A DNA stretch of 64,000 nt from an uncultured Pelagibacteraceae bacterium (GCA_902514945.1 CABXSO010000001.1:1-64000); one strand, 5' to 3'. Positions 49,148 to 59,593 are shown, counted from the stretch's first letter. Notes: generated by a model not told the origin, from the sequence alone. A program made the numbers and translations.

Positions 49148-49639
49148 TTAATCCTCTTTTTGGTGAGTTTCATAGTAAAAACTCGCAATTAAAATAGCAT
49201 CTGCTTTATTTGAATCTTTTTTTTTTGAGAGATGTTTTGAAAAATAAGGAAATATTTCAATAGCTCTTGTCCTACTTGCATCCTTTTGAGAATTAATTAA
49301 ATTAAAATATTTTTTCCATTTAGCTGGTCTAACAAAAAACACTGGTAATTGCATTGCGGAACATATTCCTTTCAAAATCCCAAAAGATTGACCAAAATTA
49401 AACATACTGGTAACACCTTGCCCTGGCATTGCAGAAACTTGTTCTATCACAACTCTAATTTCATTGTCTTTTCTATTAATTCTCTTAAAAAATTCGTTAT
49501 AAATTTGAGCACCATTAACCTGTTTTTTATTTTTTTTCCCCTCGGTCATGATTGGCATTTCGATTACTTCAATAATTTTTCCATTTTCAAAAAAACAAAT
49601 TGAGCCTGAAATACCTGGATCAATACCAATTATAAGCAT
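49148..49639 (-). CDS. RuvC-like Holliday junction resolvase, phage-type variant
   Basis: A 163-residue RNase H-fold nuclease. Metal ligands are Asp7 in IGIDPGISG, Glu66 in VVIEQVSA and Asp147 in the C-terminal KADAILIA. The central block MPGQGVTSMFNFGQSFGILKG and the VRPAKWKKYF/KDASRTRAIEIFP segments resemble the RuvC-like group common in phages, not canonical bacterial RuvC. It stands directly after yebC, where ruvC normally lies, but ruvA and ruvB are not adjacent. Resolution of recombination or replication junctions is the likely role. Confidence 0.82.
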   Translation of the reverse strand: MLIIGIDPGISGSICFFENGKIIEVIEMPIMTEGKKNKKQVNGAQIYNEFFKRINRKDNEIRVVIEQVSAMPGQGVTSMFNFGQSFGILKGICSAMQLPVFFVRPAKWKKYFNLINSQKDASRTRAIEIFPYFSKHLSKKKDSNKADAILIASFYYETHQKED

Positions 49640-49648
49640 ATTTTGTAT

Positions 49649-50371
49649 TTAATTTAAAAATTTAACATTTGTATAGATATTTTGTACATCATCATCTTCT
49701 TCTAATGTCTCAAAAAAATTAATCAATTCTTCTTTTTTCTCGTTTGAAATTTCAACAGCATTTAAAGGCACCCATTCTATTCCTGTCGAAATAAAATTAC
49801 TTATTTTTTTTTCTAACTCTTTTTTAACAGTATAGATATCATTTATTGAACATTGTATCTCATGAAATTGTTTATACGATTTGCACTCATTTGCGCCGGC
49901 ATCAATAGCAAGTTCTAATATATCTTCATCTGAAATTTCATTTTTGTCGATTTTAACTACTCCTAATTGATTAAAATTATGAGATGCTGAGCCTTGAGTT
50001 CCAAGGCTTCCCCCTGATTTTTGAAAAATTGTTCTTATATTTGAAGCAGTTCTATTCTTGTTATCAGTTAAAGTTTCAACTATCACAGCTACTTTTTCAG
50101 GTCCAAAGCCTTCATATCTCAAGTTTTCAAAATTCGACTGATTACTCATTGAGGACTTATCGATAGCTCTAGCTATATTATCTTTAGGCATATTTGCTGA
50201 CCTTGCTGCTTGGATAGCAGAACGTAGTCTTGGGTTCATAGCTGGGTCTTTATCTCCAAGCTTTGCAGCAACAGTAATTTCTTTGGATAGTTTTGAAAAT
50301 ATTTTTGATCTTTCTTTGTCAGCTTTACCTTTTTTATGTTTTATACCTGCCCAATGAGAATGTCCTGCCAT
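49649..50371 (-). CDS. yebC: YebC/PmpR family translation/transcription regulator
   Basis: A 240-residue TACO1/YebC protein. The N-terminus AGHSHWAGIKHKKGKADKERSKIFSKL is the family signature, followed by PRLRSAIQAARSANMPKDNI and the acidic C-terminal domains. YebC proteins help ribosomes through proline-rich stretches and were earlier described as DNA-binding regulators. It is five bases from the ymdB-type gene and ten from the resolvase gene. Confidence 0.96.
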   Translation of the reverse strand: MAGHSHWAGIKHKKGKADKERSKIFSKLSKEITVAAKLGDKDPAMNPRLRSAIQAARSANMPKDNIARAIDKSSMSNQSNFENLRYEGFGPEKVAVIVETLTDNKNRTASNIRTIFQKSGGSLGTQGSASHNFNQLGVVKIDKNEISDEDILELAIDAGANECKSYKQFHEIQCSINDIYTVKKELEKKISNFISTGIEWVPLNAVEISNEKKEELINFFETLEEDDDVQNIYTNVKFLN

Positions 50372-50376
50372 AAAAA

Positions 50377-51180
50377 TTAAGTATTTTTTAAAAGACCTCC
50401 AAATATATAACTTTCTATACTATCTGCTAAGCCAGTTTCTAAATTACAATTTACTATAACTCCACTCAAAGAAGCTTCTCCAACAGCTGGAAAATGTTTA
50501 ATTGAATTTTTTTTCATAAATCTACTTAAAGAATTATCTTTATCCATGCCTATAACTGAATCATAATCTCCACACATGCCTGCGTCTGTTTGGTAAGCAG
50601 TACCATTTTTTAAAACTCTTGCGTCATTAGTGGGTATATGTGTGTGAGTTCCAATAACAAGCGTTGCTTTTCCATCAAAATAATGACCAATAGCATTTTT
50701 TTCACTTGTTATTTCTCCATGAAAGTCAACAATTAAAAAATCATAATCCTTTTTCAAATCATATTTTTCTAAAAATTCTTTTGATATTTTAAAAACATCA
50801 TCACACTTCTTCATAAAAACATTTCCCATTAAATTTAAAACACCCACCCTGTAATTATTTTTTGTTTCATAAACCTCAAATCCTCTACCTGGAGCAGGTT
50901 CAAATAAATTTTTTGGCCTTAGTAATCTGCTCTCCTTATCAATAAAATTCATAATGTCTTTTTGATCCCATATATGATTTCCAGTTGTAATAACATTAAC
51001 GCCATTTTCAAAAAAATCTGTACAGATTTCTTTAGTCAAACCAACGCCAGTGTCATCAGCATTCTCACCATTAATAATTACAAAATCGATATTATTTTTT
51101 TTAATCTGGCCTAATAAATCATTAGTTATTTTTCTACAACCAGATAATCCAACAACATCACCTAAAAATAAAATTTTCAT
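50377..51180 (-). CDS. YmdB-type metallophosphoesterase
   Basis: A 267-residue calcineurin-like phosphodiesterase of the YmdB family (TIGR00282 type). Metal ligands lie in FLGDVVGLSGC, INGENADDTGVGL, TTGNHIWD and the late GTHTHIPTNDARVL. Bacillus YmdB hydrolyses cyclic nucleotides such as 2',3'-cAMP in vitro and affects biofilm decisions; its role in alphaproteobacteria is unknown. It lies in a cluster with yebC and 5-formyl-THF cyclo-ligase. Confidence 0.9.
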   Translation of the reverse strand: MKILFLGDVVGLSGCRKITNDLLGQIKKNNIDFVIINGENADDTGVGLTKEICTDFFENGVNVITTGNHIWDQKDIMNFIDKESRLLRPKNLFEPAPGRGFEVYETKNNYRVGVLNLMGNVFMKKCDDVFKISKEFLEKYDLKKDYDFLIVDFHGEITSEKNAIGHYFDGKATLVIGTHTHIPTNDARVLKNGTAYQTDAGMCGDYDSVIGMDKDNSLSRFMKKNSIKHFPAVGEASLSGVIVNCNLETGLADSIESYIFGGLLKNT

Positions 51181-51187
51181 AAAAAGA

Positions 51188-51721
51188 TTATTTGTTTGTT
51201 ATAATAAAATCTAATTTAATATCATAATTATTAGTTGGTATTTTTTTTACTTTCTGAAAAGAGTAAGCAAATCCAATCGTTATGACCTTTTTTCGTTTTC
51301 TTATTTTCTCAATATACCTATCGTAAAACCCTCCACCATAACCAATCCTATTGAAATTTTTATCAAAAGCTACAAGAGGCACTAACAGAATATCTGGAAA
51401 TTTAACATTTTCAGAAATTGGTTCTGGTATTCCAAATTTATTTATAGCTAATGGATGATTTGTTGACCATTGATAAAAGTTCATTTGTGATTTTTTCGTT
51501 ATTTTTGGTAACGTTACAATAAATTTTTTTTTTTCAAATTTTTCCAAAATTTTGAGAATATCTATTTCATAGTTATATGCGTAATAGCCACCAATTATTT
51601 TTCCTGAAACTTTATTTTTTTTTAAAATGTTTAAAATTAAATTAAAATTAAAAATAAATTTTTTTATCTTTTTTTGTTTTCTTATCTTTAGGATTTTTTT
51701 TCTAATTTGAGATTTATTCAC
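51188..51721 (-). CDS. 5-formyltetrahydrofolate cyclo-ligase
   Basis: Converts 5-formyl-THF to methenyl-THF with ATP, recycling stored folate. The 177-residue protein has SKQIRKK-type basic start and the family block LLVPLVAFDKNFNRIGYGGGFYDRYI with the phosphate-binding glycines. Located next to zapA as in many bacteria (E. coli ygfA). The 6S RNA gene found between these two in enterics is absent; only nine bases separate them. Confidence 0.93.
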   Translation of the reverse strand: MNKSQIRKKILKIRKQKKIKKFIFNFNLILNILKKNKVSGKIIGGYYAYNYEIDILKILEKFEKKKFIVTLPKITKKSQMNFYQWSTNHPLAINKFGIPEPISENVKFPDILLVPLVAFDKNFNRIGYGGGFYDRYIEKIRKRKKVITIGFAYSFQKVKKIPTNNYDIKLDFIITNK

Positions 51722-51730
51722 AAAATTTTA

Positions 51731-52174
51731 TTAAGATATTTTATCTATATTTGCTTTTTCAACAAAATTTGAAATCTCATTAGTAGCAGCGTCAATTAAC
51801 TTTTCATAATGTTTTTGATTCTGCTCTATTTCGTCTTTTAATTCTATATGATTTTTATTTAGATTTTTAATTTCCTCCTCTTTTCTGTCTTTGTATTCAT
51901 AAACTAATGATTTTAACTCTCTAAATTTATTTGAAAGTTCTTTTAATTCTGTCTTTTTCTGCTCAACTTTTTTCTTAGTTTCGTAGTATTCATCCATTAC
52001 TTTTACTGCAGTAACCAGTAAAAGTTTATTTTCTCCAATATTTCCTAGGTCATTTTTTAAATCATTAAACTTTTGATTAATTTGTATTAATAAATTTTCA
52101 AGATGTTCTTCTTGTCCATCATCACACGATAACAAAAACTCTTTACCATTGAATTTTATAGTTACATTTGCCAT
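51731..52174 (-). CDS. zapA: Cell division protein ZapA, with long coiled-coil tail
   Basis: A 147-residue ZapA that stabilises FtsZ rings. The globular head (MANVTIKFNGKEFLLSCDDGQEEHLENLLIQIN) is followed by the coiled-coil region that in E. coli ZapA ends near residue 109. Here it continues to about residue 140 with heptads rich in Glu and Lys. It overlaps the coiled-coil gene upstream by 13 bases. Confidence 0.9.
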   Translation of the reverse strand: MANVTIKFNGKEFLLSCDDGQEEHLENLLIQINQKFNDLKNDLGNIGENKLLLVTAVKVMDEYYETKKKVEQKKTELKELSNKFRELKSLVYEYKDRKEEEIKNLNKNHIELKDEIEQNQKHYEKLIDAATNEISNFVEKANIDKIS

Positions 52175-52485
52175 TTATCGATTTCATCCATTAACGTATT
52201 TGTTTCTTGATTTAATTCATCTATTTTTTCCGAAAATTCTAATCTTTTTTTTTCCTCAATTTTTTCTTTATTTTGTAAATCTTCTAGCTTTCTTGATAAA
52301 TTATCATGCTCATCAACCAAAGTTTTATATTTTTTCTCGATTTCAGATTTTTCAATTTCTAATTGATTTTTTTGTTCTCCAATAATTTCAATATTTTTTT
52401 TTATATCTGGATTTTCTAGGTTTAAATTTTTTAGTTTAGTCAAAGCCAAATTAAGCTTTTTTTCTTTTTCAAGAATAGAATTCAT
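52162..52485 (-). CDS. Coiled-coil protein next to zapA, unknown
   Basis: A 107-residue protein that is almost entirely predicted coiled coil (EIEKKYKTLVDEHDNLSRKL and similar heptads), with no membrane segment or domain. Small helical proteins adjacent to zapA are common in alphaproteobacteria (DUF4164-like), and a role with the division ring comparable to ZapB is plausible by location only. It overlaps zapA by 13 bases and heads the long minus-strand run that ends in purA. Confidence 0.7.
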   Translation of the reverse strand: MNSILEKEKKLNLALTKLKNLNLENPDIKKNIEIIGEQKNQLEIEKSEIEKKYKTLVDEHDNLSRKLEDLQNKEKIEEKKRLEFSEKIDELNQETNTLMDEIDKWQM

Positions 52486-52538
52486 ATATATATGTTTATA
52501 TTATTAAATAGAATCTTCTAAGTCTAGACAGGATAATT

Positions 52539-54470
52539 TTGAACAATTTATATAAAGAATTAGCTAATTGTATAAGATTTCTCTCAATTGATGCTGTTCA
52601 AAAAGCAAACTCGGGACACCCTGGAATGCCAATGGGTATGGCCGATGTTGCTACAGTACTTTTTAGAGATTTTTTGAAATTTAATCCAAAAAATCCTAGC
52701 TGGATTAATAGAGATAGATTTATTCTTTCAGCTGGCCATGGATCGATGCTACTTTACTCTCTTCTTTATTTGACTGGTTACAAGAGTGTTTCTTTAACTG
52801 ATATTAAAAATTTTAGACAATTAAATTCCATATGTGCTGGACATCCTGAATATTATCCTAATACAGGGATTGAAACCACTACAGGTCCATTAGGACAAGG
52901 AATCTCTAATGCAGTTGGGTTTGCAATATCAGAGGAAATTTTAAAAAAACAATTAGGTAAAAAAAAAATTAATCATAAAACTTATGTTCTTGCTGGGGAT
53001 GGATGTTTAATGGAGGGTATTAGTCACGAGGCATTGAGCTTAGCTGGACATTTAAAATTAAAAAATCTTATTTTGTTATTCGATAATAATTCTATCTCAA
53101 TCGATGGTCCCACTAACCTGGCTGTTTCAGATGATCACGAAAAAAGATTTAAGAGCTACGGTTGGGATTACCTGAAAATAAACGGTCATAATTTCAAAGA
53201 AATAACTAAAGCACTAAAAAAAGCACAAAAATCAAAAAAACCTATTGCAATTTCATGTAAAACTACAATCGGTTATGGATCTCCAAACAAAGCGGGTAAA
53301 TCTTCATCACACGGAAGTCCATTAGGTGACGAAGAAATAAAACTTGTTAGGAAAAAACTAAAATGGAAATATGAGCCTTTTAAGATTCCAGCTGAATTAT
53401 TAAGTGAATGGAGAAAAATTGGGGAAAGTGCCTCACAAAAGGCTCAGAAAAATAAAGTAAACTTTTCAAATTTTAAATATTTTAATTCATTAAAAAAATT
53501 AATTGAAAAAGCAAAAATTGAGTATTATAAAAATACGAAACCGATTGCCACAAGAAAATCATCTGAAATATTTTTAAACGTTGTTGCAAAATTTCCTTAT
53601 TTAATCGGAGGCTCAGCTGATTTAGCTGGTTCGAATAATACTAAGACTAAAGATCATAAAATAATCAAACCAGGAAATTTTTCAGGAAATTATATTCATT
53701 ATGGGGTTAGAGAGCATGCGATGTGTGGAATAATGAATGGAATAGCCTTGCACAGTGGTCTTATTCCTTATGGTGGAACATTTTTAATATTTAGTGATTA
53801 TTGCAAACCATCAATCAGATTAGCTGCTATGATGAAACAGAGAGTTATATATGTATTTACACATGACTCTATTGGCTTAGGTGAGGACGGCCCAACTCAT
53901 CAGCCAATTGAACAATTAACAAGTTTGAGATCAATTCCAAACTTAAATGTTTTTAGACCTTCAGATACGATTGAAACTTTTGAGTGTTGGCAACTAGCTC
54001 TTGAAAGTAAAAATACCCCAAGCGTAATTTCACTAACTAGACAAGGAGTGAGTCCTGTTAGACTAAAAAATACGCTCAAAAATGAGTCGTCTTTTGGTGC
54101 TTATGAAGTTTTGAGAACTGGAAATAATATAAGTGTAACAATTTTAGCTACAGGGTCTGAAACGAGTTTAGCAAATGATGTGGGTCATAAATTAGCCACA
54201 GATGGTATTTATTCCAAAATAATATCAATGCCTTGTCAAAAAATATTTGATAGTCAAAATAGAAAATATAAGGACAAAATATTAGGCGAAACTGAACTGA
54301 TTGTATCTATTGAAGCCTCTGAAACGAATTATTGGAGAAAATATACGGGTACAAATGGGTTAAATTTTGGAATTAATGATTTTGGGAAAAGCGCCCCGTA
54401 TAAAAAAATTTATGATCACTTTAAATTAAATTCTGAAAACATAGTAAAGAGAATTAAAGAAAAATTATGA
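52539..54470 (+). CDS. tkt: Transketolase
   Basis: A thiamine-diphosphate enzyme of the non-oxidative pentose phosphate pathway, 643 residues. It contains the substrate/ThDP motifs [55 protein letters not shown] and later [11 protein letters not shown] and [15 protein letters not shown]. The start is TTG at 52539, ten bases after an AGGA Shine-Dalgarno. It leads a plus-strand run with gap, pgk and class I aldolase and overlaps gap by four bases. Confidence 0.96.
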   Translation: MNNLYKELANCIRFLSIDAVQKANSGHPGMPMGMADVATVLFRDFLKFNPKNPSWINRDRFILSAGHGSMLLYSLLYLTGYKSVSLTDIKNFRQLNSICAGHPEYYPNTGIETTTGPLGQGISNAVGFAISEEILKKQLGKKKINHKTYVLAGDGCLMEGISHEALSLAGHLKLKNLILLFDNNSISIDGPTNLAVSDDHEKRFKSYGWDYLKINGHNFKEITKALKKAQKSKKPIAISCKTTIGYGSPNKAGKSSSHGSPLGDEEIKLVRKKLKWKYEPFKIPAELLSEWRKIGESASQKAQKNKVNFSNFKYFNSLKKLIEKAKIEYYKNTKPIATRKSSEIFLNVVAKFPYLIGGSADLAGSNNTKTKDHKIIKPGNFSGNYIHYGVREHAMCGIMNGIALHSGLIPYGGTFLIFSDYCKPSIRLAAMMKQRVIYVFTHDSIGLGEDGPTHQPIEQLTSLRSIPNLNVFRPSDTIETFECWQLALESKNTPSVISLTRQGVSPVRLKNTLKNESSFGAYEVLRTGNNISVTILATGSETSLANDVGHKLATDGIYSKIISMPCQKIFDSQNRKYKDKILGETELIVSIEASETNYWRKYTGTNGLNFGINDFGKSAPYKKIYDHFKLNSENIVKRIKEKL

Positions 54471-55465
54471 AAATAAAAATTGGTATCAATGGAATGGGGA
54501 GAATAGGAAGAATGATTCTTCGTTCAATTTTTGAAGGTAACAAGGAAATAGAAATTAAGCATATTAATAATAGAACTAATTCTGAGGTTTGCGCAAATCT
54601 TCTGAAATATGACTCAATCCATGGAAAATTTAATGCTGATATAAGCTTTGATGAAAAAAATCTTATTGTAAATAAAAACAAAATTTCTTTTGGTCAAGAA
54701 ACTGATTTAAATAAAATTGATTGGAAAAAATATGGTGTTGATTATGTTTTCGAGTGTACTGGAAAATTTAATTCTAAAGACAAATTGCAGCCACATCTAA
54801 ATAATGGAGGGAAAAAAGTAATTGTTTCAGCTCCATGTAAAAATGCAGATAAAACTATTGTTTATGGTGTAAATGAGACTGAATTAAAGAAAGAAGATAA
54901 AATTATTTCTGCTGCATCTTGCACAACAAATTGTCTAGCAACGGTTGCTAATATTTTAAATGAAAATTTTGTTATTGAAAAAGGTTTTATGACAACCATT
55001 CATGCATATACAAGTGATCAAAAAATTTTGGATAATTCTCATAAAGATCCTAGAAGGGCTAGATCTGCCAGTCAATCAATTGTACCAACTTCTACAGGTG
55101 CATCAAAAGCTATAGGTGAAATTATTCCCTCTCTTAAGGGAAAATTAGAAGGTGTAGCAATGAGAGTGCCCACCCCAAATGTTTCATTGGTTGAACTTGT
55201 TTTTTGCGCAAAAAAAGATTTGAGTGTTGAAAAAATAAATTCAGCATTTGAGAATTTTAGTAAAAAAAATAAAGTTCTAGAAATAACAAGAGAGAAGCTT
55301 GTTTCTATTGATTTTAATCATAACCCTGCTTCGTCAATTATTGATGCAAGTTTAACAAACACAGTTGGTATGAATATGGGAAAAATTTCTGCATGGTATG
55401 ATAATGAATGGGGTTTTTCAAATAGGATGTGCGATATAGCTGAATATCTTCATAAAATTTCTTAA
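54467..55465 (+). CDS. gap: Glyceraldehyde-3-phosphate dehydrogenase
   Basis: A 332-residue NAD-binding enzyme: [14 protein letters not shown] at the N-terminus (Rossmann), catalytic cysteine in [13 protein letters not shown], the [10 protein letters not shown] substrate segment, and NEWGFSNRM near the end. It acts in lower glycolysis and gluconeogenesis. Starts in the ATGA overlap with tkt and ends one base into pgk. Confidence 0.97.
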   Translation: MKIKIGINGMGRIGRMILRSIFEGNKEIEIKHINNRTNSEVCANLLKYDSIHGKFNADISFDEKNLIVNKNKISFGQETDLNKIDWKKYGVDYVFECTGKFNSKDKLQPHLNNGGKKVIVSAPCKNADKTIVYGVNETELKKEDKIISAASCTTNCLATVANILNENFVIEKGFMTTIHAYTSDQKILDNSHKDPRRARSASQSIVPTSTGASKAIGEIIPSLKGKLEGVAMRVPTPNVSLVELVFCAKKDLSVEKINSAFENFSKKNKVLEITREKLVSIDFNHNPASSIIDASLTNTVGMNMGKISAWYDNEWGFSNRMCDIAEYLHKIS

Positions 55466-56643
55466 TGAATAGTATAAAAAATCAAGGAAATCTTAAGAAA
55501 AAAAAAATTTTATTAAGATTGGATTTAAATGTTCCATTAAAAAATGGATCAATTGCCGATGAAACAAGAATAGTTAAAATTATCCCAATCATAGATTTTT
55601 TAATTAAAGAACAATCAAAAATTATAATAATCTCTCATGTTGGACGACCAAAAGGTAAGGTAGACCCTGATCTGTCACTTAAACCGATATGTGATAATTT
55701 AGAAAAAAAGATTAAAAAGAAAATTAGATTAGTTCAAAAAGATATATTTACATTAAAAAAAGAGGATTTGTTTAAAAATCCAAACGATGAAATAATTTTT
55801 TTAGAGAATATTAGATTTTATGAAGAGGAAGAAAAAAATGATACTAATTTTGCACAACATTTAGCCAAACTTGCTGATTTGTATGTGAATGATGCCTTTT
55901 CTTGTTCTCATAGAGCCCACGCATCTTTAAGTAAAATTACTAAATTTCTTCCTTCTTTTGCTGGATTGCAATTGGAAACAGAAATTAGTGCTTTAAAAAA
56001 AGTTACTACAGAGATCAAAAAACCGATCACTTGTATTATTGGAGGATCAAAAATTTCAACAAAAATTGGAATAATCAAAAATTTAATATCTAAATTTGAT
56101 AACATTATCATTGTTGGTGGAATGGCTAATAATATTATCGAATACAAAGGAAACCAAATAGGTAAATCAATTAAAGAAGAAAATTGTGATGTAATGATTA
56201 AAGAAATTTTTGAGACTTTAAAAAATCATTCTTGTAAAGTTACTTTCCCAGAGGATGTTTTAATTGGAAAAAATTTAGATGATGAACCTCAAATCAAAGA
56301 ATTAAATAATATTAAAGATGATGATTTAATTCTAGATATTGGTCCTAAGACATTAGATAAGATAAAAAGTATTATTAGGAATAGTGAAACAGTTCTTTGG
56401 AATGGACCAGCTGGTTATTTTGAAAATCCAAATTTTGCTAATGGCAGTTACGAAATTGCTAAAGCTATCACAAAAAAAAATAAGGATAACTCGATTTACT
56501 CAGTTGTAGGAGGTGGAGATACAATAGCTCTGATTAATAAAATAAAAGTAGTAGAAAATTTTAATTTTGTTTCAACTGCTGGTGGAGCATTTTTAGAATA
56601 CCTTGAAGGAAAAGAGTTACCTGGTATAAAAGCCTTAAACTAA
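55465..56643 (+). CDS. pgk: Phosphoglycerate kinase
   Basis: A 392-residue enzyme with LLRLDLNVPLKNG, the substrate-arginine motif SHVGRPKG, VNDAFSCSHRAHAS, the basic-patch IGGSKISTKIG and the C-terminal nucleotide loop VVGGGDTIALI and STAGGAFLEYLEGKELPG. Transfers phosphate from 1,3-bisphosphoglycerate to ADP. It overlaps gap by one base and ends one base before fda. Confidence 0.97.
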   Translation: MNSIKNQGNLKKKKILLRLDLNVPLKNGSIADETRIVKIIPIIDFLIKEQSKIIIISHVGRPKGKVDPDLSLKPICDNLEKKIKKKIRLVQKDIFTLKKEDLFKNPNDEIIFLENIRFYEEEEKNDTNFAQHLAKLADLYVNDAFSCSHRAHASLSKITKFLPSFAGLQLETEISALKKVTTEIKKPITCIIGGSKISTKIGIIKNLISKFDNIIIVGGMANNIIEYKGNQIGKSIKEENCDVMIKEIFETLKNHSCKVTFPEDVLIGKNLDDEPQIKELNNIKDDDLILDIGPKTLDKIKSIIRNSETVLWNGPAGYFENPNFANGSYEIAKAITKKNKDNSIYSVVGGGDTIALINKIKVVENFNFVSTAGGAFLEYLEGKELPGIKALN

Positions 56644-56644
56644 T

Positions 56645-57652
56645 ATGTCTGAATTAAATAGTATAGTACTTAAAATACTTAATAATGGAAAAGGTATCCT
56701 TGCAGCTGATGAAAGTACTGCAACAATGGCTAAAAGATTAGAGTCAGTAAAAGTTCAATCGACGACTGAAAACCGTTTGTTGTTTAGAGAAACATTATTT
56801 AGTGCTTCTAGTATGACTGAATATATCGGAGGAGTAATTTTGTACGACGAGACAATAAAACAAGTAACGTCAAAAAAAAATAAAATCCCAGAATTAATTT
56901 CAGAAATGGGTAGTACTCCGGGTATAAAAGTTGATACAGGAGCAAAAGTTTTAGCTGGTTCACCAAATGAAAAAATTACAGAAGGTTTAGATGGATTAAG
57001 GGAAAGATTAAAAGAGTATTATAACTTAGGAGCAAAGTTTACAAAATGGAGAGGTGTATACAATATATCTAAGGAATTTCCAAGTAATCTATCAATACAA
57101 TCCAATGCGCACGCATTGGCCAGATATTCTGCATTAGTTCAAGAATGTAATATGGTACCAATAGTTGAACCTGAAGTATTAATGGATGGAGAACATTCAG
57201 CAAAGGAATGCTTCATCAAAACTTGTGAGGTAATTAAAAGATGTTTTGAGGAACTAATCTTACATAAAGTTGATTTAAGTGGAGTCATATTAAAGCCAAA
57301 TATGATTTTAGCTGGAAATAAATGTAAAGATAAAATATCAAATGAGGAAGTTGCAAAATTAACTCTTGAATGTTTAAAAGACTCAGTTCCATCAGAAGTA
57401 CCTGGAATAGCATTTTTATCTGGCGGTCAATCAGAAATTGAGGCTACAGAAAATCTAAATTTAATAAACAAATATAATGATACCAACTTTATAATGAGCT
57501 ACTCTTTTGGTCGTGCTCTACAACAAAGCGCATTAAAATTTTGGTCTCAAGATACAAGGAATATGGAAGGAACTCAAAAAGTTTTTAATCAAAGAGCAAA
57601 AATGAATACTTTAGCTGCTCAGGGTAAATGGTCTAAAGAACTTGAGAATTAA
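56645..57652 (+). CDS. fda: Class I fructose-bisphosphate aldolase
   Basis: A Schiff-base (metal-independent) aldolase of 335 residues. GILAADESTATMAKRLESV is the family N-terminal signature; the Schiff-base lysine is in LSGVILKPNMILAG; KWRGVYNI and FLSGGQSEIEATENLN also match. A class I enzyme instead of the class II aldolase of most proteobacteria, located with tkt, gap and pgk. Its C-terminus overlaps thiE by 11 bases. Confidence 0.95.
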   Translation: MSELNSIVLKILNNGKGILAADESTATMAKRLESVKVQSTTENRLLFRETLFSASSMTEYIGGVILYDETIKQVTSKKNKIPELISEMGSTPGIKVDTGAKVLAGSPNEKITEGLDGLRERLKEYYNLGAKFTKWRGVYNISKEFPSNLSIQSNAHALARYSALVQECNMVPIVEPEVLMDGEHSAKECFIKTCEVIKRCFEELILHKVDLSGVILKPNMILAGNKCKDKISNEEVAKLTLECLKDSVPSEVPGIAFLSGGQSEIEATENLNLINKYNDTNFIMSYSFGRALQQSALKFWSQDTRNMEGTQKVFNQRAKMNTLAAQGKWSKELEN

Positions 57653-58256
57653 TAAAAAAAAATTCATTTATCTCATTTCACCTACCAAAATTAATAAGCC
57701 ATTCTACCAAGATTTATCTCAAGTTCTCAAACAAAAAAAAGTTAGTTTTTTTCAATTGAGGCTTAAAAAAGAAAGTTTAAAAAAAAAATTAATGATTGGT
57801 AAAAAAATTAGAAGAATTTGTAAAAAATTTAATGTCAAATTTCTTGTTAATGACGATGCTTTAATTGCCAAAAAATTAAATGCAGATGGTTGCCACCTAG
57901 GTCAAAAAGACATGCATATTATTGAAGCTAGAAAGTTAATTGGTAATAAAATAATTGGTGTCACGTGTCATAATTCTATAGAATTAGCAAAAGTTGCTGT
58001 AGAAAATAAAGCAGATTACATAGCCTTTGGGGCCTTTAATGACTCAAAAACAAAAAATATAAAATATAAAGCTTCTACTAATTTGATAAGAAAAGTAAAA
58101 AAAATCACAAAAATCCCTATTGTTGCCATAGGTGGTATTAATTCTAGTAATTATAGAAAACTTTTATTGAATAAGGCAAACTTTTTAGCTATTTCAGGCT
58201 ACATTTGGAGTAATAAAAAACTAAAACCAATTGAAGCAATAAAAAAACTTAAATGA
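57642..58256 (+). CDS. thiE: Thiamine-phosphate synthase
   Basis: A 204-residue TIM-barrel enzyme that couples HMP-PP and thiazole phosphate to thiamine phosphate. FLVNDDALIAKKLNADGCHLGQKDM contains the substrate motif, GVTCHNSIELAKVA and YIAFGAFNDSKTK the phosphate loop, and IPIVAIGGI the later glycine turn. The start is TTG at 57642 inside the end of fda. Works with thiD elsewhere in the window. TenI-like function is a weaker alternative. Confidence 0.88.
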   Translation: MRINKKKFIYLISPTKINKPFYQDLSQVLKQKKVSFFQLRLKKESLKKKLMIGKKIRRICKKFNVKFLVNDDALIAKKLNADGCHLGQKDMHIIEARKLIGNKIIGVTCHNSIELAKVAVENKADYIAFGAFNDSKTKNIKYKASTNLIRKVKKITKIPIVAIGGINSSNYRKLLLNKANFLAISGYIWSNKKLKPIEAIKKLK

Positions 58257-58813
58257 AAATTAATGCTGGAGAAATAAGAGTGGGCATGTTGCTTGAATAT
58301 AAAAATGATCTATGGCAAGTGCTCAAGACTCAACATGTTAAACCGGGTAAAGGTGGTGCCTTTGCACAAGTTGAAATGAAAAGTTTAAGCAAAAATACAA
58401 AATTAAATGAGAGATTTAGATCTAGCGAAAATGTGGAAAAAGCATCATTAGATGAAATAAACTATAATTATTTATACGAAGACGAAAACTGTTACTTCTT
58501 TATTGAGCCTAAATCTTTTGAGCAAATTAATTTAAAAAAAGATATTATTGGGGAAAAAGGAAGGTTATTAACTGAAAATCTCGAGGTCAATGTTAGTTTT
58601 CATAATAACTTACCTATTTTTGTTGATTTACCAAATCAAGTAACATGTAAAATAAAAAACACTGATGTTGCATTAAAAGGCCAGACAGTTTCCTCCTCTT
58701 ATAAACCAGCGACATTAGATAATGGTTTAAATATACAAGTGCCCCCTTTTATTGAGGCAGGGGATGAAATCATAATAGATACACGTAAACTCGAATATAT
58801 AAAAAAAATTTAG
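58253..58813 (+). CDS. efp: Translation elongation factor P
   Basis: A 186-residue three-domain EF-P, which relieves ribosome stalling at polyproline. The loop VKPGKGGAFAQ carries the lysine that in other bacteria is beta-lysylated, here Lys33. The C-terminal EFP signature is KGQTVSSSYKPATLDNGLNIQVPPFIEAGDEI-like and complete. It overlaps thiE by four bases; yebC, also linked to proline-rich translation, is in the same window. Confidence 0.96.
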   Translation: MKINAGEIRVGMLLEYKNDLWQVLKTQHVKPGKGGAFAQVEMKSLSKNTKLNERFRSSENVEKASLDEINYNYLYEDENCYFFIEPKSFEQINLKKDIIGEKGRLLTENLEVNVSFHNNLPIFVDLPNQVTCKIKNTDVALKGQTVSSSYKPATLDNGLNIQVPPFIEAGDEIIIDTRKLEYIKKI

Positions 58814-58817
58814 TTAT

Positions 58818-59558
58818 ATGAATTCAATATCTTCAAATTTAAATATAATGATTAAAGCTAGTGAAAAAGCCTCAAAAATTTTAATTAGAGATTTTGGAGA
58901 GATAGAAAAATTACAGGTTTCTAAAAAAAGTCCTTCAGATTTTGTAACAAACTCAGACCTAAAAGCAGAAAGAATAATTATTGAAGAGTTAGAAAAAGCG
59001 AGACCAAATTTCTCTTTTATTAGCGAAGAAAACGGGATAAAAAAAAAGAAGGATACAAACAATATATGGATTATTGATCCAATTGATGGAACAATCAACT
59101 TTTTACATGGAATTCCACATTTTGCAATTTCAATTGCTTTAAAATCAAATAATGAGATTGTTTCAGGTCTGATTTATGATCCCATAAAAGATGAAATGTT
59201 TTATGCTGAGAAAAATAATGGAACATTCCTAAATAACCAAAGAGTAAGAGTTTCTAAAAAAAATAATTTTGAAGATTGTTTATTTGCAATTGGAGGAAAG
59301 TTAAATATTGAACCAAATTTTATTAATAGAAGATCAGGTAGTGCAGCACTTGATTTAGCATATGTCGCTGCTGGAAGATATGATGGCTACTTTCAAAAAA
59401 ATCTCAACTTATGGGATATAGCAGCAGGAATAATTTTAGTCCAAGAGGCTGGTGGTATAATAGAGGATTTAAACTTAGATAACTTAAAAAATGTAAATGT
59501 TATAGCTTCAAATCCAAACATTAGTGGAAAATTTAAAGAAAAAGTGGTGAACTTTTAA
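58818..59558 (+). CDS. suhB: Inositol-1-monophosphatase family protein (SuhB)
   Basis: A lithium-sensitive phosphatase family protein of 246 residues. Metal ligands are in FISEENG, the [13 protein letters not shown] motif and the C-terminal [16 protein letters not shown]. In bacteria SuhB also joins the rRNA antitermination complex; phosphatase substrate may be inositol phosphate or another sugar phosphate. It follows efp by four bases. Confidence 0.94.
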   Translation: MNSISSNLNIMIKASEKASKILIRDFGEIEKLQVSKKSPSDFVTNSDLKAERIIIEELEKARPNFSFISEENGIKKKKDTNNIWIIDPIDGTINFLHGIPHFAISIALKSNNEIVSGLIYDPIKDEMFYAEKNNGTFLNNQRVRVSKKNNFEDCLFAIGGKLNIEPNFINRRSGSAALDLAYVAAGRYDGYFQKNLNLWDIAAGIILVQEAGGIIEDLNLDNLKNVNVIASNPNISGKFKEKVVNF

Positions 59559-59593
59559 TTGTTTTAAAAAAATCTTTTGTTATAAATCTCGAA

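Noticed and set aside
51722-51730. Possible 6S RNA (ssrS) between zapA and the 5-formyl-THF cyclo-ligase
   Set aside because: That position holds 6S RNA in enterics, but only nine bases lie between the genes here.
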